Below are positions 1 through 5,283 of a stretch of 5,763 bases of DNA, piece after piece (position 1 is the first letter of the stretch; each line of letters begins with the position of its first letter). Under the pieces are notes generated by a model that was not told the DNA's origin, searched no databases, and saw nothing but the letters and a program-made list of their open reading frames with translations. Made by a program: the position numbers and the translations under genes. This stretch comes from Planctomycetaceae bacterium TMED10. Lineage in GTDB: Bacteria > Planctomycetota > Planctomycetia > Pirellulales > UBA7805. The stretch spans positions 2,605-8,367 of the forward strand of contig NHBP01000057.1 in NCBI GenBank assembly GCA_002168195.1. The letters run 5' to 3'.

Positions 1-278
1 TTAATCACATGCTCACCGACAGTCACAGACTGCACGTCACTTCCGACTTCAAGCACAATTCCTGACATATCCGAAGCCGCGATAATGGGCGGACTTTGTA
101 CCCCCCCGTACTCACCGCTCGCAACGAGCAAATCCCGGTAATTGAGCGACACCGCATGAACGGCTACGCGGACCTGATCCGGAGCAAGCGAGGCAGAAGC
201 CGGTCGCTGTTCACACTGAAGCTGAGAAAGGCCCTGTCCGGCCGTTGTATAGCAGCCAATGCTCTTTGTTTTACTCAC
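1..278 (-). CDS. Medium-chain dehydrogenase/reductase (quinone oxidoreductase-like), N-terminal part, runs off left edge
   Basis: Reading the minus strand gives an open frame of 92 codons from a GTG at 278-276 to the window edge. It matches the GroES-like N-terminal domain of the MDR superfamily: a QVRVAVHAVSLNYRDLLV block at about residues 35-52, then a PPIIAASDMSG block and the EVGSDVQSVTVGEHV block at about 76-90, where the family has 'D.aG.V..vG..V....vGD.V'. Members reduce or oxidise alcohols, aldehydes or quinones using NAD(P)H. The usual catalytic-zinc cysteine position is occupied by the NYRD segment, which points to the zinc-independent quinone-oxidoreductase-like branch (family knowledge). 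The Rossmann domain would lie beyond the edge. There is no in-frame ATG after the stop at 359-357. GTG 278 is preferred because GGTGAG (294-289) lies 10 bases upstream and the length before the domain is normal; GTGs at 287 and 293 are alternatives. The gene is divergent from the one at 584. Family is confident, substrate unknown. Confidence 0.85.
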   Translation of the reverse strand, partial: MSKTKSIGCYTTAGQGLSQLQCEQRPASASLAPDQVRVAVHAVSLNYRDLLVASGEYGGVQSPPIIAASDMSGIVLEVGSDVQSVTVGEHVI

Positions 279-405
279 ACCAATCACACTCACCGATACG
301 GGTTCGCGGTCCAAAAGTCTTTCATAACCGGAAACAAAAGAAATTTGCTCGCTCGGTCACGGGATTTGCTGGCAACATACTGCAATGAAAGCACCTCCCG
401 GTACC

Positions 406-439
406 CCCCTCTGCGGATCGAAACGACACCGCTAAGGGG
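406..439. other. Interrupted 12-bp hairpin in the divergent intergenic region
   Basis: Three stem blocks pair in order: CCCCT (406-410) with AGGGG (435-439), GCGG (413-416) with CCGC (429-432), and TCG (418-420) with CGA (424-426) around an AAA loop. A 2x2 internal loop and a small asymmetric bulge separate the blocks. The run that follows on the plus strand is A-rich, and on the minus strand the T-run comes before the stem, so it does not fit an intrinsic terminator in either direction. It sits about 128 bases upstream of the dehydrogenase start and 145 bases upstream of the TTG at 584. It could be a 5'-UTR structure or an operator-like inverted repeat, or chance. Confidence 0.35.
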
Positions 440-569
440 AAAAACCGGCCCAAAATTGTCGTCTTGACCCGCTTTCACCCTATTACCTACTCTCTGGCCG
501 CCGCATTTCCAGCACTCCCCCGTCGGCACTCAACGCATTCAAAACTACCGGGTCCTATGGCTTTCTAAT

Positions 570-574
570 GAGGA
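570..574 (+). promoter_or_regulatory. Ribosome binding site (GAGGA) supporting the TTG start at 584
   Basis: GAGGA lies 9 bases before the TTG at 584. The frame has a stop at 569-571, so no start further upstream is possible. The TTG is immediately followed by codons for a good signal peptide. Together these decide the start of the secreted protein. Confidence 0.6.
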
Positions 575-583
575 CAGCACACG

Positions 584-1666
584 TTGCATTCTAAGCATTA
601 TTTCGCCGCAATATTCGTGCTCACTGTCCTCTGGCTGCCGCAGATTACGGTGACTGCCGAAACACCAATGATGCCGGACGAACGCATTATTCTGCTCACC
701 AACAGACAGGTGCTCAAGGGTGAAATTGCCCTCTATGGCGATCGCTACTTAATCACTCAATCCAACAGTGAAATCAGGCTTCCGCGAGAACAAGTAGATC
801 GCATTTGTCAGGATCTTCAGGAAGCTTACCTGCACCTACAACATCAGATTCGATTTGGAACAGCTTACGAGCATCTACGACTGGCCCAGTGGTGTCTTGA
901 TGAGGATCTATTGAAGGAGGCTCGAACACAACTCGAAGCGGGAATGCTAAAGCGTCCGGACCACCCTCGCATTGATCTAATTTCCAGACAGCTGGAGTTC
1001 GCAAAAGAAAAACACCCAACCGCTTCTACCGAGGAATCCCAAAATCAGTCCCTGTATAGTGCAGAAGAGCTAGAAGATATCTTTGATCAAATGCCACCCG
1101 GTATCGTCGAGTCATTCACGCGCGTCGTCCAGCCTTTACTATTGAATAGTTGCAGCGCACGTGGTTGCCACGGCATGGGAGGAGACAACCCGTTTCTCTT
1201 ACATCGCAGCGGTCGCGGACATCAACCATCGCGTCGAATAACACTGCGTAATTTACATTCGGTATTGCAATGGATTGATCGCGAGAACGTCGCCAACAGT
1301 CCTCTACTCCACTTTGCGGAAACACCCCACTTCTCCGGGAGGCAAAAAGATACAAAAAAATATTTTTTCCCGCCCGGGTCGCTTCCAGCTCGCCGACTGT
1401 CAGCGTGGGTGAGCGATTTTTCAAAAAATGAAAACGAACTTCTCCGGCCCATTCCTTCGGTCGCTTTGGCGACAACGGAGGCGAATCCACGTGTGGACAC
1501 GGATCGGTCTGATGCGCTTTTCAATCGGACTGATCCCTCGGCGCAATGGAACCCCCATGTTGCTGCCGAAAGAATGAGCCCGACAAAGCGGAAACATAAA
1601 TTCCGCCCCCGCGACCCTTTCGATCCTGGCATTTTCAACGATCGCCACCACCCACAGTTACCGTAG
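584..1666 (+). CDS. Secreted planctomycete-type protein with CX4CH (haem-binding-like) motif
   Basis: The 360-residue product begins at TTG and has a Sec signal peptide: basic H-S-K-H start, hydrophobic core at about 7-19, and likely cleavage after V-T-A at 25. Residues about 33-75 (ILLTNRQVLKGEI, then an I-R-L-P-R segment) form a small beta-rich domain that I associate with planctomycete exported proteins. Residues about 78-140 are helical and TPR-like (LAQWCLDEDLLKEARTQLEAG). After a linker, FTRVVQPLLLNSCSARGCHG (178-197) contains C190-X4-C195-H196, a variant of the c-type haem attachment motif known in some cytochromes. The segment LRNLHSVLQWIDRENVANSPLL (221-242) resembles the continuation seen in planctomycete relatives. 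The C-terminal 70 residues are polar, rich in Arg, Pro and Asp, and probably disordered. No obvious distal methionine ligand can be assigned, so haem binding is inference. It would act outside the cytoplasmic membrane. Function unknown; possible redox or structural role. There is no close plus-strand neighbour upstream, and 300 bases separate it from the next gene. Confidence 0.85.
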   Translation: MHSKHYFAAIFVLTVLWLPQITVTAETPMMPDERIILLTNRQVLKGEIALYGDRYLITQSNSEIRLPREQVDRICQDLQEAYLHLQHQIRFGTAYEHLRLAQWCLDEDLLKEARTQLEAGMLKRPDHPRIDLISRQLEFAKEKHPTASTEESQNQSLYSAEELEDIFDQMPPGIVESFTRVVQPLLLNSCSARGCHGMGGDNPFLLHRSGRGHQPSRRITLRNLHSVLQWIDRENVANSPLLHFAETPHFSGRQKDTKKYFFPPGSLPARRLSAWVSDFSKNENELLRPIPSVALATTEANPRVDTDRSDALFNRTDPSAQWNPHVAAERMSPTKRKHKFRPRDPFDPGIFNDRHHPQLP

Positions 1667-1804
1667 AGACAAAATTGTGGGAGATTCTTCCGGTGAACGA
1701 GCCAGCTAGTGGTCCCTGGTGCGTCGCCTCCGTACAATACTCAGACCCCACAGCGGGGCTAGGCAAGCGATGACAAGGAGAAATTCCGATAATATCCAGG
1801 GCCC

Positions 1805-1860
1805 TTCGGTCCTTTGCCCGCCAATGGACCGGGAAACCAAGATATGTCATCATGGCGGGT
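1805..1860 (+). other. Interleaved inverted repeats, possible H-type pseudoknot
   Basis: CGGTCC (1807-1812) pairs with GGACCG (1826-1831), extended by two wobble pairs at its base. The loop of that hairpin holds CCCGCCA (1817-1823), which pairs perfectly with TGGCGGG (1853-1859). The two stems interleave, the geometry of an H-type pseudoknot. GGACC (1826-1830) could instead pair with GGTCC (1858-1862), giving an alternative fold. The region lies 107-162 bases before the lipoprotein start, so it would be in a long 5' leader if the promoter is upstream. Stem matches of 6 and 7 pairs in a 300-base region could arise by chance; I give no function. Confidence 0.3.
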
Positions 1861-1901
1861 CCAAATCATGAAAATCAGCCAGTAATGTGTGGTCGATTGG
1901 A

Positions 1902-1934
1902 TTCGATCATCAGATCCGAACGGCGAATCGCCGT
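1902..1934 (+). promoter_or_regulatory. Two tandem hairpins just upstream of the lipoprotein gene
   Basis: TTCGATC (1902-1908) pairs with GAT-C-CGAA (1913-1920) with one bulged C. ACGGCG (1920-1925) pairs with CGCCGT (1929-1934) around an AAT loop; the second also reads as a near-perfect palindrome of seven bases either side of one A. The pair ends 32 bases before the ATG at 1967. There is no T-run after it, so it is not a terminator. It may be an operator-like palindrome or a 5'-UTR structure. Which one, if either, is not decided by the sequence. Confidence 0.35.
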
Positions 1935-1966
1935 AAAACAAATCCCCAAAACATAATGACGGTGCG

Positions 1967-2926
1967 ATGAAAGTAAAACTTTTTTTTGTGATACCATTCG
2001 TAATGACCCTCTCTGGGTGTGGTAGTGAGGAAGCCGATGTTTCTACCGACGTTGTGCCGGAGCAAACTGCAACCTCGGTCGCTCAGAATGATGCCGATAA
2101 TTTAGAGAAACTCATCAACCCCACACCGATTCTGTCGCTTAGTCAAGTCGGCAATGTCAATAATACTCCTCAATTCATTCGCTCTCAAAAAGTCGAGCAG
2201 GCCTTTAAAAATGGTCGCCCTCATCGCGAACTGACGATCCATTTTTATCGCAATGGCCCCAACCGTTTTCACGGTCCTTATAAGGAATGGTATCCCAACG
2301 GTAGTTTGTGGAAAGAAGGTTTGTACGACGAAAATAATCGAGTAGGAGAGTGGAAGTGGTATGCGGAAAATGGCGAGTTGGCAAAGCACGCGTTTTATGA
2401 CCAACAGGGCCTCGCCGATGGCGAGTGGATCTATTTCCATGACAATGGAACCAAGCGAAGAAAAGAAAGTTTTCGCATGGGCAAAAGACATGGTCAGACC
2501 GAATACTACAACAATGATGGCTCACAACTTCTGGAAGTATTTTCATTTAAAGACGATCGTCTAGATGGCGAGGTCATTCGTTGGTTCCCGTTAACAGAAA
2601 ACCAGACAGAATCCCAAAAACAAAATCATTCCACATTCTTAGAAGGCAAAAGAAACGGTGTGGCAACGGAATGGTATGAAGATGGCCAAATCAAGAGCGA
2701 AGTCGGATTTAAGAATGGAAATCGCGATGGTCGCACGCGGCGTTGGGATAATGATGGCAATATAGAGCTTGACCTTCTCTTTGAAGACGGTGAGCCTATT
2801 GATCCAAGCGCGACAGCGAATAAAGAGAGTCCTGCCGCCGAACCGACACTCGACAAAAATGATGAAAGTCAATCACCTGACTCTTCCCCGAACGGTGATT
2901 CGACACCGGAAAAAACAAATCCGTAA
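1967..2926 (+). CDS. Lipoprotein with MORN_2 (YwqK-type) repeats
   Basis: The 319-residue product has a type II signal peptide: K-V-K start, hydrophobic core at about 5-15, and lipobox L15-S-G-C18, so it should be lipid-anchored at Cys18 and exported. Residues about 19-95 are a linker. Residues about 102-274 hold roughly seven degenerate repeats of the form G-x-W/Y-x-x-W/Y-x-x-x-G-x-x-x-x-x-x-x-F/Y-x-x-G, the MORN_2 pattern of YwqK-family proteins (for example GPYKEWYPNGSLWKEG and GVATEWYEDGQIKSEVGF). The last 40 residues are rich in Ser, Pro, Asp and Asn and probably disordered. MORN_2 repeats form extended beta sheets; no enzymatic activity is known to me, and the 'antitoxin' label carried by some YwqK relatives should not be transferred. 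ATG 1967 is chosen because it gives the lipobox. It lacks a good Shine-Dalgarno sequence and overlaps the stop of a four-codon frame (1956-1970). It lies 47 bases before ftsH and probably shares its transcript. Confidence 0.88.
   Translation: MKVKLFFVIPFVMTLSGCGSEEADVSTDVVPEQTATSVAQNDADNLEKLINPTPILSLSQVGNVNNTPQFIRSQKVEQAFKNGRPHRELTIHFYRNGPNRFHGPYKEWYPNGSLWKEGLYDENNRVGEWKWYAENGELAKHAFYDQQGLADGEWIYFHDNGTKRRKESFRMGKRHGQTEYYNNDGSQLLEVFSFKDDRLDGEVIRWFPLTENQTESQKQNHSTFLEGKRNGVATEWYEDGQIKSEVGFKNGNRDGRTRRWDNDGNIELDLLFEDGEPIDPSATANKESPAAEPTLDKNDESQSPDSSPNGDSTPEKTNP
2270..2788 (+). repeat. Seven tandem MORN_2-type protein repeats within the lipoprotein gene
   Basis: Repeat units begin at about residues 102, 126, 151, 175, 200, 230 and 254 of the lipoprotein, with a period of about 24 residues. 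The fifth is longer because of an insertion of about 10 polar residues (TENQTESQKQN) between its two strands. Conserved positions are the opening Gly, an aromatic pair (W/Y three to four apart), and a central N-G or D-G turn. Identity between units at DNA level is low, so these are old, diverged repeats rather than recent duplications. Confidence 0.75.
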
Positions 2927-2962
2927 CAGGCAGTATCAAATGGTTTTCGGCACATAGCCACC

Positions 2963-2967
2963 GAGGA
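2963..2967 (+). promoter_or_regulatory. Ribosome binding site for ftsH
   Basis: GAGGA lies 6 bases before the ATG at 2974, a good position and match. It supports that start over internal ATGs and is the strongest Shine-Dalgarno sequence in the unit. Confidence 0.65.
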
Positions 2968-2973
2968 TATTTA

Positions 2974-4896
2974 ATGGAAAACCCCTCCCCTCAGCGACAA
3001 CCAACCACACCACCTTCGCGGCAGATGCCCACGGCAACCACCGTGATTTTCTTGTGTGTTGCAGCGCTTGCTGTCGTCACCTTCTTTACGATGCAGGGAC
3101 CGAAGCGCAAGGAAATCCCCTACAACGATTTCTGGACACAACTCCAGGACGGCAATATTGCGGAAGTTGAAATTGAAAATCAGCGCGTTGTCGGAAAGTT
3201 TAAAAAACCCGAAAAGGGAGATAAGACGGAGTTTTTTGCAACCGTACTGACGCCTTTCGCAAGCGAAGACCTCGACAAAGAACTGCGTAAACAGGGTGTT
3301 GTGATTCGTTCGATAGCGCCTCAAGACAGTACTTTCTTGTTGATGTTTGTTTATCTTTTTGTCACCGTATTGCTCTTTGTGGTCATCTGGGTGATGTTTC
3401 GCAGGGCCCGCGACCAATTCATGGGTGGCGGTGGACTTCTCTCTGGTTTCACAAAAAGCAATGCTCAAAAATATGACAGTGACAAACAGGCTATTACCTT
3501 CAAGGATGTGGCAGGCTTGGAAGGCGTTAAACAAGATTTACAGGAAGTCATTGCATTTTTAGAAAATCCAGAGAAATTCCAACGACTTGGTGGTCGCGTC
3601 CCGAAAGGTGTTCTGCTCAACGGTCCACCCGGAACCGGGAAAACATTGCTCGCCCGCGCAGTTGCAGGCGAGGCAGGCGTCCCTTTCTTCTCAATCAATG
3701 GATCCGAATTTATCCAAATGTTCGTCGGAGTGGGTGCAAGTCGAGTTCGTGACTTGTTTAAAACCGCCAAAGAGGCTTCACCGGCAATCCTTTTCATTGA
3801 TGAGATTGATGCCGTTGGTCGCCATCGAGGGGCAGGGCTTGGCGGTGGACACGATGAGCGAGAACAGACACTGAACCAAATACTCAGTGAGATGGATGGC
3901 TTTGAACCGAACGAGTCCGTCATCGTCGTGGCCGCCACCAATCGACCGGACGTGCTCGATCCAGCTCTGCTACGTCCGGGGCGTTTTGATCGGCACGTCA
4001 CCGTTGACCGCCCCACACAAAAAGGCCGCGTTGAAATCTTTGGTGTGCATGTCCGTGACGTACCACTGGCAGACAATGTTGACTTAGAAAAACTTGCGGC
4101 AGGCTCCATCGGACTGACTGGGGCTGACATTCGCAATTTGGTAAACGAGGCTGCGCTCTGGGCAACCCGACACGATAAAGATCAGGTCGAAATGGAAGAT
4201 TTTGAATATGCACGTGACAAAATCCTCATGGGTGCAAAACGCGAGGAGGTCCTCTCCGAAAAAGAAAAGGAAATGACTGCTTACCACGAAGCGGGTCATG
4301 CCCTCTTGGCGTGGTTGTTGCCGGGCTGTGATCGTCTTCATAAGGTCACGATTGTTCCCCGCGGCCGGGCATTAGGGGTGACGCAACTCTTGCCTGAGGA
4401 AGACCGTCTCAATATTTCAGAAAAAGATCTTGCTGCCCGGCTGATATTCATTCTCGGTGGCCGCGCTGCTGAGAAAATGATTTACGATCAATACAGTGCC
4501 GGCGCAGAAAACGATCTTTCCCAGGCAACCAATCTTGCACGAAAAATGGTAGCCCATTGGGGAATGAGCAAGCGTCTAGGGCCAGTCGCATATCATCTCA
4601 GTGAGGAACATCCTTTTCTTGGCAAAGAGATCCATGAACAGCGACAGTTTAGCGAGCACACGGCCCAGCTGATTGATGAGGAAGTGGCAAATTTGCTTCA
4701 CCATTCTGCCGACAAAGCTTCTTCGATTCTCGAGGAAAATCGCGATAAGTTAATCGCAATCGCAGAAGCCCTCGTTGCTCATGAAATCCTCGGCGATAGT
4801 GAAATCACAGAATTGATTGGGCCACCCGCAACGGACGATGAAAATTCAACCGAAGTACAAGCAGGGGATTCACTTTCCTCGACACCTCCCATTTAG
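2974..4896 (+). CDS. ftsH: ATP-dependent zinc metalloprotease FtsH
   Basis: A complete 640-residue FtsH, the usual length. This membrane-anchored AAA+ protease forms a hexamer and degrades misfolded or short-lived membrane and cytosolic proteins. Visible in order: a short polar Pro-rich N-terminus; first membrane helix at about 22-40; FtsH extracytoplasmic domain at about 45-115 ([15 protein letters not shown]); second helix at about 120-142; Walker A GPPGTGKT (217-224); pore loop FVGVGA (250-255); Walker B ILFIDEID (272-279); second region of homology [19 protein letters not shown] (322-340) with candidate arginine fingers R337 and R340; zinc site HEAGH (438-442) with the likely third ligand D514 in GAEND. 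All key residues are present, so the enzyme should be active. The pore segment reads FIQMF where E. coli has FVEMF. The C-terminal 25 residues are acidic and probably disordered. Planctomycetes often carry several ftsH copies, so this may be one paralogue. It is preceded by the lipoprotein and followed 24 bases later by the Dabb gene. Confidence 0.98.
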   Translation: MENPSPQRQPTTPPSRQMPTATTVIFLCVAALAVVTFFTMQGPKRKEIPYNDFWTQLQDGNIAEVEIENQRVVGKFKKPEKGDKTEFFATVLTPFASEDLDKELRKQGVVIRSIAPQDSTFLLMFVYLFVTVLLFVVIWVMFRRARDQFMGGGGLLSGFTKSNAQKYDSDKQAITFKDVAGLEGVKQDLQEVIAFLENPEKFQRLGGRVPKGVLLNGPPGTGKTLLARAVAGEAGVPFFSINGSEFIQMFVGVGASRVRDLFKTAKEASPAILFIDEIDAVGRHRGAGLGGGHDEREQTLNQILSEMDGFEPNESVIVVAATNRPDVLDPALLRPGRFDRHVTVDRPTQKGRVEIFGVHVRDVPLADNVDLEKLAAGSIGLTGADIRNLVNEAALWATRHDKDQVEMEDFEYARDKILMGAKREEVLSEKEKEMTAYHEAGHALLAWLLPGCDRLHKVTIVPRGRALGVTQLLPEEDRLNISEKDLAARLIFILGGRAAEKMIYDQYSAGAENDLSQATNLARKMVAHWGMSKRLGPVAYHLSEEHPFLGKEIHEQRQFSEHTAQLIDEEVANLLHHSADKASSILEENRDKLIAIAEALVAHEILGDSEITELIGPPATDDENSTEVQAGDSLSSTPPI

Positions 4897-4906
4897 GATG
4901 ACTCTT

Positions 4907-4912
4907 AGGAAG
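4907..4912 (+). promoter_or_regulatory. Ribosome binding site for the Dabb gene
   Basis: AGGAAG lies 8 bases before the ATG at 4921, inside the 24-base gap after ftsH. ATGs at 4898 and 4914 are out of frame with the Dabb reading frame, so 4921 is the supported start. Confidence 0.55.
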
Positions 4913-4920
4913 TATGCCCT

Positions 4921-5253
4921 ATGCTCGGACACTATGTGTTTTTCAGTCTTCATGATGCCACACCCACAGCAATCAAGGCATTGATTGCCTCTGCAGAAGC
5001 ACTGCTTGCCCCTCAAGAAGGCATTGTGTTCTTCGGCATTGGGCCGCGAACAGAGGATTTGAACCGAGCCGTTAACGATACGCAATTTGACGTTGGACTG
5101 CAGATTGTCTTTTCTGATCGCACGGCACATGATCGCTACCAGGAAGTGCCAGATCACCTGAAGTTCATCGAGCAAAATAAGGAAAATTGGTCCAAGATTC
5201 GCGTTTTTGACGTCGATCTTCCCGATCATCATCTTCCCTCGTCAAAAGCATAG
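4921..5253 (+). CDS. Dabb (stress-responsive alpha/beta barrel) domain protein
   Basis: The 110-residue product is a single Dabb domain (dimeric alpha/beta barrel fold), with almost no extra sequence. It opens with HYVFFSLHDATP (4-15), a first strand typical of the family, followed by a helix (about 15-30), a strand around GIVFFGIGPR (34-43), the segment FDVGLQIVFSD (56-66), and the closing DRYQEVPDHLKFIEQNKENW segment (71-90) with the family's conserved P-x-H-x-x-F (P77, H79, F82). No signal peptide or membrane helix, so it is cytosolic. Family members form dimers; some in plants and microbes act as small-molecule enzymes (for example in polyketide cyclisation), while most bacterial ones have unknown roles. 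It follows ftsH by 24 bases and precedes a membrane protein by 30, so it is probably co-transcribed. Its substrate, if any, cannot be read from the sequence. Confidence 0.88.
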   Translation: MLGHYVFFSLHDATPTAIKALIASAEALLAPQEGIVFFGIGPRTEDLNRAVNDTQFDVGLQIVFSDRTAHDRYQEVPDHLKFIEQNKENWSKIRVFDVDLPDHHLPSSKA

Positions 5254-5283
5254 GGCTGCAGAATTTAACGAGCGGTCGGAAAT

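Larger units (their letters stand above)
279..583. other. Divergent intergenic region without a convincing gene
   Basis: This 305-base stretch separates the minus-strand dehydrogenase from the plus-strand secreted protein, so it should carry promoters for both. Open frames exist on both strands here, but none shows a recognisable domain and each is either antisense to the dehydrogenase or crosses the hairpin at 406-439. A TTGACC at 464-469 resembles a -35 box, but no good -10 sequence follows at 16-18 bases, so no promoter is called. The only clear structural element is the hairpin listed separately. Confidence 0.6.
1667..1966. other. Intergenic region with several inverted repeats, no convincing gene
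   Basis: No open frame here shows a recognisable domain, signal peptide or good start context on either strand; short minus-strand frames of 60-72 codons cross it but look like chance. I see no tRNA and no hairpin followed by a T-run, so no intrinsic terminator for the secreted-protein gene. A weak inverted repeat, CCCACA (1651-1656) with TGTGGG (1676-1681), straddles that gene's stop codon. Stronger inverted repeats at 1805-1860 and 1902-1934 are listed separately. The region should contain the promoter of the lipoprotein-ftsH unit, but no clear -35/-10 pair is visible. Confidence 0.55.

Noticed and set aside
96..467. Plus-strand open frame of 123 codons
   Set aside because: It lies largely antisense to the minus-strand dehydrogenase, whose translation is clearly conserved-looking, and its own product shows no domain or signal.
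464..493. Possible sigma-70 type promoter (TTGACC with a downstream TA-rich stretch)
   Set aside because: No -10 hexamer matching more than half of the consensus lies at 16-18 bases, so it cannot be supported.
290..529. Minus-strand open frame of 79 codons with a CWKCGG segment, ending 11 bases before the dehydrogenase start
   Set aside because: One CxxC alone is weak, the rest of the product resembles nothing I know, it crosses the 406-439 hairpin, and no Shine-Dalgarno sequence is evident. It could be revisited if conserved in relatives.
1651..1681. Inverted repeat around the stop codon of the secreted-protein gene as a terminator
   Set aside because: The stem is six pairs with a 19-base loop and no T-run follows, so it does not fit an intrinsic terminator.
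1222..1737. Minus-strand open frame of 171 codons
   Set aside because: It is the antisense shadow of the secreted-protein gene; its translation has no recognisable domain while the plus strand has a signal peptide and motif structure.
3465..4136. Minus-strand open frame of 223 codons within ftsH
   Set aside because: It is antisense to the AAA+ domain of FtsH, and its serine/proline/arginine-rich product is what an opposite-strand reading of conserved coding sequence gives.
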